Source: Streptomyces sp. NBC_01260 (lineage in GTDB: Bacteria > Actinomycetota > Actinomycetes > Streptomycetales > Streptomycetaceae). Taken from it: DNA of 64,000 nucleotides. The stretch covers positions 6,572,001 to 6,636,000 of the forward strand of contig NZ_CP108464.1 of NCBI RefSeq assembly GCF_036226405.1, read 5' to 3'. The first letter of the stretch is position 1. Each line of letters begins with the position of its first letter. Of the stretch, positions 36,271-47,016 are shown piece after piece. The notes below the pieces were generated by a model. It worked only from the letters and a program-made list of their open reading frames with translations, was not told the origin of the DNA and searched no databases. The position numbers were made by a program, and so were the translations under genes.

Positions 36271-39200
36271 GTGGCCGACCGTCTCATCGTCCGTGGCGCT
36301 CGCGAGCACAACCTCAAGAACGTCTCGCTCGACCTTCCCCGCGACTCCCTCATCGTCTTCACCGGGCTCTCCGGGTCGGGCAAGTCGTCGCTCGCGTTCG
36401 ACACGATCTTCGCCGAGGGGCAGCGCCGTTACGTGGAGTCCCTCTCCTCGTACGCCCGGCAGTTCCTCGGCCAGATGGACAAGCCGGACGTCGACTTCAT
36501 CGAGGGTCTGTCGCCCGCCGTCTCCATCGACCAGAAGTCGACCTCGCGCAACCCGCGCTCGACGGTCGGCACCATCACCGAGGTCTACGACTACCTCCGG
36601 CTGCTCTTCGCCAGGATCGGCAAGCCGCACTGTCCCGAGTGCCGTCGGCCGATCTCGCGCCAGTCGCCGCAGGCGATCGTGGACAAGGTGCTCGGCCTGC
36701 CCGAGGGCAGCCGTTTCCAGGTGCTCTCGCCGCTGGTGCGCGAGCGCAAGGGCGAGTTCGTCGACCTCTTCGCGGATCTGCAGACCAAGGGGTACAGCAG
36801 GGCCAGGGTCGACGGCGAGACCATCCAGCTCTCCGAGCCGCCCGCGCTCAAGAAGCAGGAGAAGCACACCATCGAGGTGGTCATCGACCGCCTCACCGTC
36901 AAGGACAGCGCCAAGCGCCGGCTGACCGACTCGGTCGAGACCGCGCTGGGCCTCTCCGGCGGCATGGTCGTGCTCGACTTCGTCGACCTTCCCGAGGACG
37001 ACCCCGAGCGTGAGCGGATGTACTCCGAGCACCTCTACTGCCCGTACGACGACCTCTCCTTCGAGGAGCTGGAGCCGCGCTCCTTCTCCTTCAACTCGCC
37101 CTTCGGTGCCTGCCCCGACTGCACGGGCATCGGTACGAGGATGGAGGTCGACCCGGAGCTGATCGTCCCGGACGAGGAGAAGTCCCTCGACGAGGGTGCG
37201 ATCCACCCCTGGTCGCACGGTCACACCAAGGAGTACTTCGGGCGGCAGATCAACGCGCTCGCCGAAGCCCTCGGATTCCGTACGGACATCCCCTGGGCCG
37301 GGCTCCCGCAGCGCGCCAGGAAGGCCCTGCTGCACGGCCACAAGATCCAGACCGAGGTCCGCTACCGCAACCGGTACGGGCGCGAGCGCGCCTACACCAC
37401 CCCCTCTTTCGAGGGCGCGGTGCAGTTCGTCAAGAGGCGGCACTCCGAGGCGGAGAGCGACTCCAGCCGGGAGCGCTTCGAGGGCTACATGCGCGAGGTG
37501 CCCTGCCCGACCTGCGAGGGCACCAGGCTCAAGCCGATCGTCCTCGCGGTGACGGTGATGGAGAAGTCCATCGCCGAGGTCTCCGCGATGTCGATCAGCG
37601 AGTGCGCCGAGTTCCTCGGCCGGATGAAGCTGAACGCCCGCGACAAGAAGATCGCCGAGCGAGTGCTCAAGGAGGTCAACGAGCGGCTGAAGTTCCTGGT
37701 CGACGTGGGCCTGGACTACCTCTCGCTGAACCGTGCGGCCGGCACCCTGTCCGGCGGCGAGGCGCAGCGCATCCGGCTCGCCACCCAGATCGGCTCCGGC
37801 CTGGTCGGCGTGCTCTACGTGCTGGACGAGCCGTCCATCGGCCTGCACCAGCGCGACAACCACCGGCTGATCGAGACCCTGGTCCGGCTCCGCGACATGG
37901 GCAACACGCTCATCGTCGTCGAGCACGACGAGGACACCATCAAGGTCGCCGACTGGATCGTCGACATCGGCCCCGGCGCCGGCGAGCACGGCGGCAAGGT
38001 GGTCCACTCCGGATCGCTCAAGGAACTGCTGGCCAACGACAAGTCGATCACCGGTCAGTACCTGACCGGCAAGAGGTCGATCGCGATGCCCGACATCCGG
38101 CGTCCCGTCGACCCCTCGCGCCTGCTCACGGTGCACGGCGCCCGGGAGAACAACCTCCAGGACATCGACGTCTCCTTCCCGCTCGGGGTGCTGACCGCCG
38201 TGACCGGTGTCTCCGGCTCGGGCAAGTCGACGCTGGTCAACGACATCCTCTACACCCACCTGGCGCGCGAGCTGAACGGCGCCAAGTCGGTCCCCGGCCG
38301 GCACACCCGGGTCGACGGGGACGATCTCGTCGACAAGGTGGTGCACGTCGACCAGTCGCCCATCGGCCGTACGCCCCGGTCCAACCCGGCCACGTACACC
38401 GGTGTCTTCGACCACGTCCGCAGGCTGTTCGCGGAAACGATGGAGGCCAAGGTCCGCGGCTATCTGCCGGGCCGGTTCTCCTTCAACGTCAAGGGCGGCC
38501 GCTGCGAGAACTGCTCCGGCGACGGCACCATCAAGATCGAGATGAACTTCCTGCCGGATGTGTACGTCCCGTGCGAGGTCTGCCACGGAGCGCGCTACAA
38601 CCGGGAGACCCTGGAGGTCCACTACAAGGGCAAGTCCATCGCCGAGGTGCTGGACATGCCGATCGAGGAGGGCCTGGAGTTCTTCGAGGCCGTGCCGACC
38701 ATCGCGCGGCATCTGCGGACGCTCAACGAGGTCGGCCTCGGATACGTCAGGCTCGGCCAGTCCGCGCCGACGCTCTCCGGCGGTGAGGCACAGCGGGTGA
38801 AGCTGGCCAGCGAGCTCCAGAAGCGCTCGACCGGCCGCACGGTCTACGTGCTGGACGAGCCGACCACCGGTCTGCACTTCGAGGACATCTCCAAGCTCAT
38901 CAAGGTGCTCTCCGGCCTGGTCGACAAGGGCAACACGGTGATCGTCATCGAGCACAACCTCGATGTCGTCAAGACCGCCGACTGGGTCATCGACATGGGT
39001 CCCGAGGGGGGCAACGGCGGCGGTCTGGTCATCGCCGAGGGAACCCCGGAGTACGTGGCCGGGGTCCCCGCCAGCCACACCGGAAAGTTCCTCCAGGGCA
39101 TCCTGGACGCGGACCGGGTCAGCGAGGCGGCGGTTCCCGCGGCCCGTAAGCCGGTCGGCAGGACAGCCGCGAAGAAGGCGGTCGCCGCGAAATCCGGCCC

Positions 39201-39330
39201 CGCCAGGAAGACGGCGACGGCGAAGACGGACCGGAGCACCACGGCGAAGGCCACCGGGGCGGCTGCGGGTAAGAAGCCGGCGGCGAAGAAGCCCGCGGCG
39301 AAGAAGGCGGCCGGCGCGCGCAAGGCCTGA
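36271..39330 (+). CDS. uvrA: Excinuclease ABC subunit A
   Basis: 1019 aa, damage-sensing ATPase dimer of nucleotide excision repair. Two ABC modules: Walker [10 protein letters not shown] (about 31) and GVSGSGKST (about 645), each with LSGGEAQR and LDEPS/LDEPT. Zinc-finger Cys sets are at CPEC, CPDC and CENC...CEVC. The last about 65 residues are an unusual Lys/Ala/Thr repeat tail ([20 protein letters not shown]), probably a DNA-binding or charge tail common in Streptomyces. Start GTG at 36271 gives the family N-terminus; ribosome binding site weak (AGAAAGG). Confidence 0.97.
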   Translation: MADRLIVRGAREHNLKNVSLDLPRDSLIVFTGLSGSGKSSLAFDTIFAEGQRRYVESLSSYARQFLGQMDKPDVDFIEGLSPAVSIDQKSTSRNPRSTVGTITEVYDYLRLLFARIGKPHCPECRRPISRQSPQAIVDKVLGLPEGSRFQVLSPLVRERKGEFVDLFADLQTKGYSRARVDGETIQLSEPPALKKQEKHTIEVVIDRLTVKDSAKRRLTDSVETALGLSGGMVVLDFVDLPEDDPERERMYSEHLYCPYDDLSFEELEPRSFSFNSPFGACPDCTGIGTRMEVDPELIVPDEEKSLDEGAIHPWSHGHTKEYFGRQINALAEALGFRTDIPWAGLPQRARKALLHGHKIQTEVRYRNRYGRERAYTTPSFEGAVQFVKRRHSEAESDSSRERFEGYMREVPCPTCEGTRLKPIVLAVTVMEKSIAEVSAMSISECAEFLGRMKLNARDKKIAERVLKEVNERLKFLVDVGLDYLSLNRAAGTLSGGEAQRIRLATQIGSGLVGVLYVLDEPSIGLHQRDNHRLIETLVRLRDMGNTLIVVEHDEDTIKVADWIVDIGPGAGEHGGKVVHSGSLKELLANDKSITGQYLTGKRSIAMPDIRRPVDPSRLLTVHGARENNLQDIDVSFPLGVLTAVTGVSGSGKSTLVNDILYTHLARELNGAKSVPGRHTRVDGDDLVDKVVHVDQSPIGRTPRSNPATYTGVFDHVRRLFAETMEAKVRGYLPGRFSFNVKGGRCENCSGDGTIKIEMNFLPDVYVPCEVCHGARYNRETLEVHYKGKSIAEVLDMPIEEGLEFFEAVPTIARHLRTLNEVGLGYVRLGQSAPTLSGGEAQRVKLASELQKRSTGRTVYVLDEPTTGLHFEDISKLIKVLSGLVDKGNTVIVIEHNLDVVKTADWVIDMGPEGGNGGGLVIAEGTPEYVAGVPASHTGKFLQGILDADRVSEAAVPAARKPVGRTAAKKAVAAKSGPARKTATAKTDRSTTAKATGAAAGKKPAAKKPAAKKAAGARKA

Positions 39331-39338
39331 CGGCCGGA

Positions 39339-39374
39339 CGAGGCGGCGGTTCCCGACCGGGGACCGCCGCCTCG
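39339..39374. terminator. Terminator hairpin of uvrA
   Basis: A 16-bp stem with one T-G pair (39339-39354 with 39359-39374) and a 4-base loop, 9 bases after the uvrA stop. Confidence 0.75.
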
Positions 39375-39588
39375 CGCACGACCGGCGTCGGGGCCCCGTC
39401 TCGGCGCCGTCGCCTCCCCGGCGCCACCACCACGGCTCTGACCAGGCGCGATCGGGTGCGACCGGGCCGGGCGCAGCGGCGTCCGCATCCGCCGGTATCG
39501 TCGGATACGTCACCGATGCCTCCGCTGCCACTGTGGTCCCAGGCACCTCTGGCACCGCACCTCATTCCCTCCGACCAGTGGAGACCGC

Positions 39589-40017
39589 ATGTCCGGCCAG
39601 CCCGCCGCCCGCCGTACCGTGCTGAAGGGCGCCGCTCTCGCAGGCGTCGCCGGGCTGGGAGTGGCCGCCTGCTCGACCGATTCGAAGCTCGGGCACGCCC
39701 AGACGCCGACCCCCACCGCACCCGTCGAGCTCGGCGCCCCGGACGAGGTCCCGGTCGGCGAGTCCAAGCTCTACCGCGAGCAGCGCGTCATCGTCACCTG
39801 CCCGGCCAAGGGCCAGTACAAGGCATTCAGCGCCCAGTGCACCCACGCGGGCTGCCTGCTGGACAAGGTCGAGGACAACGAGGGGCACTGCCCCTGCCAC
39901 GGCAGCCTCTTCGACACCACCACCGGCAAGGCCGTGCACGGTCCGGCGACCGTGCCGCTGCCCTCCGTCCCGGTCAGGGTCGAGGGCGGCCGGCTGGTCG
40001 TCGGCCCCGACGCCTGA
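39589..40017 (+). CDS. Rieske 2Fe-2S lipoprotein with Tat signal
   Basis: 142 aa. RRTVLKGAALAGVAGLGVAAC is a Tat signal ending in a lipobox Cys, so it is exported folded and tethered outside. The cluster ligands are in CTHAGC (about 84-89) and CPCHGS (about 103-108), a complete Rieske pair. It lacks the membrane helices of cytochrome bc1 Rieske proteins and stands alone, so its electron partner is unknown. Confidence 0.92.
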   Translation: MSGQPAARRTVLKGAALAGVAGLGVAACSTDSKLGHAQTPTPTAPVELGAPDEVPVGESKLYREQRVIVTCPAKGQYKAFSAQCTHAGCLLDKVEDNEGHCPCHGSLFDTTTGKAVHGPATVPLPSVPVRVEGGRLVVGPDA

Positions 40018-40117
40018 ACCGGCCGGTCCGAGATCTGAACCGGCCGGTCCGGCACACGGCCGGTCCGGCGTCCGGCCCGTCCGGACACCGCGGCCGGCCC
40101 CGCCTCCGCGGCCCGGC

Positions 40118-41044
40118 TCACTCCCAGTCCCAGTCGATGCCGACCAGACCGGGCCGCACCCCCTGCTCCACCAGATGGACCGTCCGGTGGCGGCCGGTGA
40201 GGGTGAGGTCGGTCCGGGCGCCGCGCGGCGCACCCGTGGAAACCTGGGCGAAGCGCCGGCACCGCACCGGCAGCGCCTCCTCGTCGAACCGGACCTGGAG
40301 CACGTACTGCCCGCCGCCGAAGCTGAAACCGCGCACGTACTCGCCGCACGGCCCTCCCGTACCGTCCTCGAAGCCGTAGCCGAAGAGGTACGTCTCGCCC
40401 GCCCGCAACCGGGTGTCGAAGAGCAGCTCGGCGACCAGCACCCCCGTCTCCGCGTCCCAGCGGACCCGCCCCGTCCGGCAGTTCTCCCGGGCACTCACCC
40501 CGACCCGGGCCGGATCACAGCCCGGATCGCCGCGGTACACGGCGAGATAGCGGTCGATCCCGTCGCGGTGGGCGCGCACCACATGCTGGGAGTCGCGGCG
40601 CTGCATCCGGCGGCCGGGCCCGATCCGTACCCGCTCCTGGTGCCCCACCGTGTGCAGCCCGCCGTCCGCGGGTGACTCCATCGCGGTGAGCAGCCGCTCG
40701 ACCGCGCCGGACCCGTCCATCAGGGAACGGTACGAACGGGCGGGCGGTCGGTCGGCCTCCGTGCGGCACTCCCCGGCTCCCAGCAGCCCGAGCAGCGAGT
40801 TCCCCGGCAGCTCCAGTACCTCCTCCAGCGCCTTCACCGCCCGCAGGGACTCCGGGCGCTGCGGACGCCTGGCCCCCTGCTGCCAGTAACTCAGGCTGGT
40901 CACGCCGACCTTGACCCCGCGGTGCGCCAGATGGTGCTGCACCCGCTGGAGCGGCAGCCCGCGCACCGAGAGCGCGGTGCGCAGCGCCAGATGGAACGGG
41001 CCGGTGTGCAGCACTTGCGCCAGTTCGGCCTCGGTGCGCTGCAT
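40118..41044 (-). CDS. HTH (XRE-like) transcriptional regulator
   Basis: 308 aa. Residues about 15-65 form a helix-turn-helix: LALRTALSVRGLPLQRVQHHLAHRGVKVGVTSLSYWQQGARRP. The rest has no named domain; IDRYLAVYRGDPGCDP and FDTRLRAGETYLFGYGFED look like a beta-rich sensor part. The 227-base gap to the divergent C70-type peptidase gene has a GTGAACGTTCAC palindrome 12 bases from its start codon and two further GTTCAC copies, so autoregulation and control of the neighbour are likely. Confidence 0.75.
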   Translation of the reverse strand: MQRTEAELAQVLHTGPFHLALRTALSVRGLPLQRVQHHLAHRGVKVGVTSLSYWQQGARRPQRPESLRAVKALEEVLELPGNSLLGLLGAGECRTEADRPPARSYRSLMDGSGAVERLLTAMESPADGGLHTVGHQERVRIGPGRRMQRRDSQHVVRAHRDGIDRYLAVYRGDPGCDPARVGVSARENCRTGRVRWDAETGVLVAELLFDTRLRAGETYLFGYGFEDGTGGPCGEYVRGFSFGGGQYVLQVRFDEEALPVRCRRFAQVSTGAPRGARTDLTLTGRHRTVHLVEQGVRPGLVGIDWDWE

Positions 41045-41055
41045 GGGTCCTCCAG

Positions 41056-41153
41056 GTGAACGTTCACGTCGTGCGGGAGCGGGGCCGCGCCGACGGGTGC
41101 CGGTCCGCAGGTGGCCAGGGGGATGCGTTCACGTGTCCGCCCCTGGCGTTCAC
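41056..41153. promoter_or_regulatory. GTTCAC repeat operators in a divergent promoter
   Basis: Perfect palindrome GTGAACGTTCAC at 41056-41067, then GTTCAC at 41127-41132 and again at 41148-41153 (21 bases apart, two helical turns). All lie between the HTH regulator and the secreted peptidase gene. Confidence 0.5.
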
Positions 41154-41271
41154 ACCGCGATGTTCCCCCGCATTGAAGCGTGTTGACCCGTTCCCGACAA
41201 CGGTTGATGCTCCTCGACAGCGTCCGGACGCGCTCCTTGGAACCCCCACCCCCCGCCCCGGGAGGAACGCC

Positions 41272-41889
41272 ATGCGCAACCGAAGAGTCAGGCCCCGACG
41301 GCTGTCCGTCACGGCCGTACTCGCCGCCCTGCTGCTCGCCGTACCGACGGCGACCGCCGCCGCGGCGGACCAGAACCGCTCCGCAGCCTCCGCCGCCGGC
41401 ACCCTCGCCGCGGCCCAGCGGCTGAACATCACCATGCAGGCCCAGCAGAAGACCAACTGGTGCTGGGCCGCCGCGGGTAACACCGTCTCCGCCTGGTTCG
41501 GCCGGAACCACACCCAGAACGAGTTCTGCAACGCCGCGTTCGGCCGGGCCCAGGGCTATGAGTGCCCCAACTCGCAGGCCTCGCTCGGCAACGTCCAGGA
41601 CGGTCTGTCCTGGGCCGGCATCAGCCCCGGTTCGTACGTCACCGGCTGGCTGCGCTACCCCACCGTGCAGGCCGAGATCTCCGCCGGGAGGCCGGTGGAG
41701 ACCCGCATCCAGTGGTCCTCGGGCGGCGGCCACATGCACGTCCTGTACGGCTACGACGACGCGAACAGCTGGGTCTACTGGGGCGATCCCTGGCCCTCCA
41801 ACAACCGCTACAACTGGGCCTCGCACGCCTGGTACGTGAACAACAGCGAGTTCTCCTGGACCCATTCGCTCTACCGGATCGGGGCGTGA
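41272..41889 (+). CDS. Secreted papain-like cysteine peptidase (C70/C39-like)
   Basis: 205 aa. Sec signal (RRLSVTAVLAALLLAVPTATAAAA, cleavage about residue 33). The mature part has QQKTNWCWAAAGNTVSAWF (Gln and nucleophile Cys), GGHMHVLYGYDD (His) and WGDPWPSNN (Asp), in line with AvrRpt2-type papain-like peptidases. GGAGGAAC precedes the ATG. Four bases separate its stop from the next gene, its probable partner. Extracellular target unknown. Confidence 0.85.
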   Translation: MRNRRVRPRRLSVTAVLAALLLAVPTATAAAADQNRSAASAAGTLAAAQRLNITMQAQQKTNWCWAAAGNTVSAWFGRNHTQNEFCNAAFGRAQGYECPNSQASLGNVQDGLSWAGISPGSYVTGWLRYPTVQAEISAGRPVETRIQWSSGGGHMHVLYGYDDANSWVYWGDPWPSNNRYNWASHAWYVNNSEFSWTHSLYRIGA

Positions 41890-41893
41890 CGGC

Positions 41894-42793
41894 ATGAACT
41901 CCACCGGTTCCCCGGCCCACCCCGCCGCGCGTACCGCGCGCTCCGCCGCCGCGGCCCTCGCCGCGGCCGGCGTGCTGGCCGGGTCCGCACTGCTCACCGT
42001 CGGCGCCCCGCAGGCGGTTGCCGCCACCGGACCCGCGGCCACTCCGGCGGCCCTGGCGGCGGCCCATGAGGCGGCCACCGGCGCCGCCACCCTGGACACG
42101 CTGTCCCGGTTCTTCGCCCGGGAGGGGGCGGTCACCAGGGCGGCGGCCGCCCCACGGATCGAGGGCGCTGCCGTGCCCGTACGCACACTGGCCGCGGACT
42201 TCGTCGCCGGTGAACCGGGGGCCGAGGTAGCCCACCTCGACTACCTCGCCAGCACCGCCGTCTCCTCGGACGGGCAGAAGGCGTCCCTGTGGACGCTGCC
42301 CGAGCCGGGGAAGGACGGGCGGTGGCAGGTGGTGAACATCGCCACCGGCGACGACGAGGTCCGGTACACGGCCGCGGGCGCCCGCAAGCTGCCCGGCGGC
42401 ACCGTGTTCCGGGAGCCGCAGATCGACGCCTGGTACGTCCAGAAGGGCAGCCGGGTGCTCCCGCTGGACCGGGACGCGGTGGGCGCGGTCGGGGCGGACG
42501 GCACCACTCTGGCCGCCTACCGCACCCGGGTGCGGGCCGCGTACGCGGACAAGCTCCCCGGCTCCGGATACGCCCGCTCCGGCCGGGCGGGCGGCTACGG
42601 ACCCGCCGGAGCGGAACCGGCCGCAGGACGGCCGGGGTCCGGCGCCGGACGGTCCGGGCCGGCCATCGCGGCGCACACGGGCGCGGACACCGCACTGACC
42701 GCGGCCTCCGGCGCCGCGGCGGCGGGCGCCCTCGCCGTACTCGGCCTCTGCGGCGCGACGGCCCTGCGCCGCCACCGCCGCCGGGCCCGCTGA
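41894..42793 (+). CDS. Exported, C-terminally anchored protein of unknown function
   Basis: 299 aa. Signal peptide (AAAALAAAGVLAGSALLTVG), an unrecognised extracellular domain (about 55-210, with VVNIATGDDEVRYT and FREPQIDAWYVQKG), a Gly/Ala-rich linker and a C-terminal membrane helix followed by RRHRRRAR. There is no LPXTG-type sorting motif, so it should stay anchored by that helix. Directly behind the secreted peptidase gene; it may be an anchor, inhibitor or substrate of it. Confidence 0.72.
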   Translation: MNSTGSPAHPAARTARSAAAALAAAGVLAGSALLTVGAPQAVAATGPAATPAALAAAHEAATGAATLDTLSRFFAREGAVTRAAAAPRIEGAAVPVRTLAADFVAGEPGAEVAHLDYLASTAVSSDGQKASLWTLPEPGKDGRWQVVNIATGDDEVRYTAAGARKLPGGTVFREPQIDAWYVQKGSRVLPLDRDAVGAVGADGTTLAAYRTRVRAAYADKLPGSGYARSGRAGGYGPAGAEPAAGRPGSGAGRSGPAIAAHTGADTALTAASGAAAAGALAVLGLCGATALRRHRRRAR

Positions 42794-42947
42794 CCGTCCC
42801 GGCGAAGCCTCGGCGCGGCTGACCGCGGTGGCCGCCCGCTCCCGCTGACCCCGTGCTCCGGGCCGCGTACCCCCAACGCGCGTTCCGGAGCACGGCGCCT
42901 TCCACGAGCACGCCGCGCTGTCACTGCCCGCAAGTAGGGTGGGAGAC

Positions 42948-45023
42948 ATGGCAGACCCCTCCAGCTACCGCCCCAAGCCGGGACAGATCCCCGACTCCCC
43001 GGGGGTCTACAAATTCCGCGACGAGCACCGCCGGGTGATCTACGTCGGGAAGGCGAAGAACCTGCGCCAGCGCCTGGCCAACTACTTCCAGGACCTGGCG
43101 GGCCTCCATCCGCGTACGCGCACGATGGTGACCACCGCCGCGTCCGTGGAGTGGACCGTCGTCTCCACGGAGGTCGAGGCGCTCCAGCTGGAGTACTCCT
43201 GGATCAAGGAGTACGACCCCCGGTTCAACGTCAAGTACCGCGACGACAAGAGCTATCCGTACCTCGCGGTCACGCTCAACGAGGAGTTCCCGCGCGTGCA
43301 GGTGATGCGCGGGGCCAAGAAGAAGGGCGTGCGCTACTTCGGTCCGTACGGCCACGCCTGGGCGATCCGCGAGACGGTCGATCTGATGCTGCGGGTCTTC
43401 CCCGTCCGTACGTGCTCCGCCGGTGTCTTCAAGAACGCCGCCAGGACCGGCCGCCCCTGCCTCCTCGGTTACATCGGCAAGTGCTCGGCCCCCTGCGTCG
43501 GCCGGGTGACGCCCGAGGAGCACCGCGAACTCGCGGACGACTTCTGCGACTTCATGGCCGGCCGCACCGGCGCGTACATCCGCCGCCTGGAGAAGGACAT
43601 GATGGCGGCGGCCGAGGAGATGGAGTACGAGCGGGCGGCCCGCCTCCGCGACGACGCCGAGGCGCTCAAGCGCGCGATGGAGAAGAGCGCCGTCGTGCTC
43701 GCCGACGCCACCGACGCCGACCTCATCGCGGTCGCCGAGGACGAGCTGGAGGCCGCGGTCCAGATCTTCCACGTCCGGGGCGGCCGGGTGCGCGGCCAGC
43801 GCGGCTGGGTCACCGACAAGGTGGAGAACGTCGACACCTCCGGACTGGTCGAGCACGCGCTCCGGCAGCTGTACGGCGAGGAGGCCGGGGACGCCGTCCC
43901 CAAGGAGGTCCTCGTCCCGGCCCTCCCCGAGGACCCGGACGCGGTCTCCCAGTGGCTGGCCGATCGCCGGGGCTCCCAGGTCAGTCTGCGCATCCCGCAG
44001 CGCGGCGACAAGAAGGACCTGATGACCACGGTCCAGCGCAACGCCCAGCAGGCCCTGGGGCTGCACAAGACCAAGCGCGCCTCCGACCTGACCACCCGCT
44101 CGCGGGCCCTGGAGGAGATCGCCGAGGCGCTCGGCCTGGACACGGCACCGCTGCGCATCGAGTGCTTCGACATCTCCCACCTCCAGGGCGACGACGTGGT
44201 GGCGTCGATGGTGGTCTTCGAGGACGGCCTGGCCCGCAAGGGGGAGTACCGCCGCTTCCAGATCAAGAGCTTCGAGGGACAGGACGACGTCCGCTCGATG
44301 CACGAGGTGATCGGTCGGCGCTTCCGCCGCTACCTGCACGAGAAGGAGCGCACGGGGGAGTGGGAGGAGACCCCCGCACCCACGGGCCCCGCACCCACGG
44401 GCCCCGCACCCACCGGCCCCGCACCCACCGGCCCCGCAGGCCCCGCGCCCACCGGCTCCGCACCTGACTCCGCCGCCGAGCCCCGTGAGGACGACGGCCG
44501 GCCCAAGCGGTTCGCCTACCCGCCCCAGCTCCTCGTGGTCGACGGCGGGCAGCCCCAGGTCGCCGCGGCCAAGCGGGCGCTGGACGAGCTGGGGATCGAC
44601 GACATCGCCGTCTGCGGCCTCGCCAAGCGCCTCGAAGAGGTCTGGCTGCCCGATGACGATGACCCGGTGGTCCTGCCCCGCTCCAGCGAGGGCCTCTACC
44701 TCCTGCAGCGCATCCGCGACGAGGCGCACCGTTTCGCCATCACCTACCAGCGCGCCAAACGGGCCAAGCGCATCCGTTCCAGCCCCCTGGACGCCGTCGC
44801 CGGTCTCGGCGAGACCCGCAAGCAGGCCCTGATCAAGCATTTCGGCTCCGTGAAGAAGCTGAGGCAGGCGACAATCGAAGAGATCTGCGAGGTTCCGGGG
44901 ATAGGCCGCACGACGGCGGAATCAGTGGCCGTCGCGCTCGCCTCGACCACCCCGGCCGCGCCCGCCGTGAACACGGCCACAGGAGAGATCATTGAAGAGG
45001 ACGACGGGGGCAGTACGACATGA
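42948..45023 (+). CDS. uvrC: Excinuclease ABC subunit C
   Basis: 691 aa, makes both incisions in nucleotide excision repair. GIY-YIG domain at the start ([27 protein letters not shown]), a UVR motif (about 205-240), the RNase H-like nuclease with [11 protein letters not shown] and VVDGGQPQ, and the tandem HhH end ([16 protein letters not shown]). A Pro/Thr/Gly/Ala repeat insert lies inside the nuclease half (see 44372-44464). ATG 42948 has GGGAG upstream; its stop overlaps the rapZ start. Confidence 0.96.
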   Translation: MADPSSYRPKPGQIPDSPGVYKFRDEHRRVIYVGKAKNLRQRLANYFQDLAGLHPRTRTMVTTAASVEWTVVSTEVEALQLEYSWIKEYDPRFNVKYRDDKSYPYLAVTLNEEFPRVQVMRGAKKKGVRYFGPYGHAWAIRETVDLMLRVFPVRTCSAGVFKNAARTGRPCLLGYIGKCSAPCVGRVTPEEHRELADDFCDFMAGRTGAYIRRLEKDMMAAAEEMEYERAARLRDDAEALKRAMEKSAVVLADATDADLIAVAEDELEAAVQIFHVRGGRVRGQRGWVTDKVENVDTSGLVEHALRQLYGEEAGDAVPKEVLVPALPEDPDAVSQWLADRRGSQVSLRIPQRGDKKDLMTTVQRNAQQALGLHKTKRASDLTTRSRALEEIAEALGLDTAPLRIECFDISHLQGDDVVASMVVFEDGLARKGEYRRFQIKSFEGQDDVRSMHEVIGRRFRRYLHEKERTGEWEETPAPTGPAPTGPAPTGPAPTGPAGPAPTGSAPDSAAEPREDDGRPKRFAYPPQLLVVDGGQPQVAAAKRALDELGIDDIAVCGLAKRLEEVWLPDDDDPVVLPRSSEGLYLLQRIRDEAHRFAITYQRAKRAKRIRSSPLDAVAGLGETRKQALIKHFGSVKKLRQATIEEICEVPGIGRTTAESVAVALASTTPAAPAVNTATGEIIEEDDGGSTT
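44372..44464 (+). repeat. 15-bp repeat coding for APTGP in uvrC
   Basis: Five near-identical in-frame copies of a 15-base unit (CGCACCCACSGGCCC), giving repeated Ala-Pro-Thr-Gly-Pro at about residues 475-505 of UvrC. A flexible surface loop is likely. Confidence 0.85.
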
Positions 45024-45985
45024 CTGAGCGCGAATATGAACAAGGGCACGACCGCACAGACCGAGCAGACGGAGCAGGACACGTGAGTACGGGCACCCCG
45101 GCCGAGACGGGCGACAGCACGGCTGCCATCCCCGAGCTGGTGATCATCTCCGGTATGTCGGGCGCCGGGCGCAGCACGGCGGCCAAGTGCCTGGAGGACC
45201 TCGGCTGGTTCGTCGTGGACAACCTGCCGCCCGCGCTGATCCCCACCATGGTGGAGCTCGGCGCCAGGTCCCAGGGCAATGTGGCCCGGATCGCCGTCGT
45301 CGTCGACGTACGGGGCCGCCGCTTCTTCGACAATCTGCGGGAGTCCCTCGCGGACCTGGAGGCCAAGGGCGTCACCAGGCGGATCGTCTTCCTGGAGTCC
45401 TCCGACGACGCGCTGGTCCGCCGCTTCGAGTCGGTCCGGCGCCCGCACCCCCTCCAGGGCGACGGCCGCATCGTCGACGGCATTGCCGCCGAGCGCGATC
45501 TGCTGCGCGAGCTGCGCGGCGACGCCGACCTGGTGATCGACACCTCCAGCCTGAACGTGCACGAACTGCGCGCCAAGATGGACGCCCAGTTCGCGGGCGA
45601 CGAGGAGCCGGAGCTCCGCGCCACGGTGATGTCCTTCGGCTACAAGTACGGACTGCCGGTCGACGCCGACCTGGTGGTGGACTGCCGGTTCCTGCCCAAC
45701 CCGCACTGGGTCCCCGAACTGCGCCCCTTCACCGGGCTCAACGAGGAGGTCTCCGCGTACGTCTTCGACCAGCCGGGCGCCAAGGAGTTCCTCAACCAGT
45801 ACACGGAGCTGCTCCAGCTCATCGCCGCGGGATACCGCCGCGAGGGCAAGCGCTACGTGACCATCGCCGTGGGCTGCACGGGCGGCAAGCACCGCTCCGT
45901 GGCCATGTCGGAGAAGCTTTCGGCCCGGCTGGCCAGCGAAGGGATCGAGACGGTGCTCGTACACCGGGACATGGGGCGCGAGTGA
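45020..45985 (+). CDS. rapZ: RNase adapter / P-loop nucleotide-binding protein RapZ
   Basis: 321 aa. P-loop GMSGAGRST (about residues 44-52; Arg replaces the usual Lys, a feature shared by actinobacterial members), [11 protein letters not shown], the central RRPHPL and the C-terminal [17 protein letters not shown] (phosphate-binding, ligand of GlcN6P in enterobacteria). It directs small-RNA decay in E. coli; its role in actinomycetes is unclear. The first 35 residues are a poorly conserved, acidic tail. Start overlaps the uvrC stop and its own stop overlaps yvcK. Confidence 0.93.
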   Translation: MTEREYEQGHDRTDRADGAGHVSTGTPAETGDSTAAIPELVIISGMSGAGRSTAAKCLEDLGWFVVDNLPPALIPTMVELGARSQGNVARIAVVVDVRGRRFFDNLRESLADLEAKGVTRRIVFLESSDDALVRRFESVRRPHPLQGDGRIVDGIAAERDLLRELRGDADLVIDTSSLNVHELRAKMDAQFAGDEEPELRATVMSFGYKYGLPVDADLVVDCRFLPNPHWVPELRPFTGLNEEVSAYVFDQPGAKEFLNQYTELLQLIAAGYRREGKRYVTIAVGCTGGKHRSVAMSEKLSARLASEGIETVLVHRDMGRE

Positions 45986-47016
45986 CCAGTCGCACCCTGC
46001 GTCTGCGCCGGCTGCGCAGAGCCACCTCTGCACTGTCCGGCCGCAAGCGCGGCGCACAGCCCAAGGTCGTCGCGCTCGGCGGCGGCATGGGGCTGTCCGC
46101 CTCGCTGGCCGCGCTGCGGCGGATCACCGGTGATCTGACCGCCGTGGTCACCGTCGCCGACGACGGCGGCTCCAGCGGCCGGCTCCGCGAGGAGCTGGGC
46201 GTCCTGCCGCCCGGTGATCTGCGCAAGGCGCTGGCCGCCCTGTGCGGTGACGACGACTGGGGCCAGACCTGGGCCCAGGTCATCCAGCACCGCTTCCAGT
46301 CCAAGGGCGATCTGCATGAGCACGCCGTCGGCAATCTGCTGATCGTCGCCCTGTGGGAGCAGCTCGGCGACCATGTCCAGGCCCTCGACCTGGTCGGCAA
46401 GCTCCTCGGGGCGCACGGCCGGGTGCTCCCGATGTCCGCCGTGCCCCTGGAGCTCCAGGCGCTGGTACGGGGACACGACCCGCAACGCCCGGACGACGTG
46501 GACACGGTGCGCGGCCAGGCCACCGTGGCGCTCACCCCGGGCGAGGTCCAGTCCGTGCACGTCGTCCCGCACGACCCGCCGGCCGTCCCGGAGGCGGTCG
46601 CCGCGGTTCTGGACGCGGACTGGGTGGTACTCGGTCCGGGGTCCTGGTTCTCCTCGGTCATTCCGCATCTGCTCGTCCCCGATCTGCTGGACGCGCTGAT
46701 CGAGACGAAGGCCCGAAAGGTCCTCTCGCTGAACCTCGCGCCGCAACCCGGTGAAACAGATGGGTTCTCTCCGCAGCGTCATTTGGAGGTTTTGGGACGA
46801 CACGCCCCTAAACTCGCCTTGGACGTGGTGCTGGCCGACGAGGCCGCCGTGCCCGACCGCGAGTCCCTCGCCGACGCCGCAAAACGGCTCGGTGCCGCGG
46901 TCGAGCTGGCGCCGGTGGCCTCACCCGACGGCGTTCCGATTCATGATCCGGAGCTGTTGGCCGCCGCGTACGACCGTATTTTTCGGATGCATGGAAGGAT
47001 CGGCCCATGGCGATGA
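45982..47016 (+). CDS. yvcK: Gluconeogenesis factor YvcK (CofD-like)
   Basis: 344 aa. [19 protein letters not shown] (nucleotide-binding loop), [26 protein letters not shown] and [16 protein letters not shown] are the CofD/YvcK signature. It binds UDP-sugars in Bacillus and Mycobacterium and links carbon supply to cell-wall building. GTG start overlaps the rapZ stop, and its end overlaps whiA by 10 bases, the conserved rapZ-yvcK-whiA order. Confidence 0.94.
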   Translation: MTSRTLRLRRLRRATSALSGRKRGAQPKVVALGGGMGLSASLAALRRITGDLTAVVTVADDGGSSGRLREELGVLPPGDLRKALAALCGDDDWGQTWAQVIQHRFQSKGDLHEHAVGNLLIVALWEQLGDHVQALDLVGKLLGAHGRVLPMSAVPLELQALVRGHDPQRPDDVDTVRGQATVALTPGEVQSVHVVPHDPPAVPEAVAAVLDADWVVLGPGSWFSSVIPHLLVPDLLDALIETKARKVLSLNLAPQPGETDGFSPQRHLEVLGRHAPKLALDVVLADEAAVPDRESLADAAKRLGAAVELAPVASPDGVPIHDPELLAAAYDRIFRMHGRIGPWR

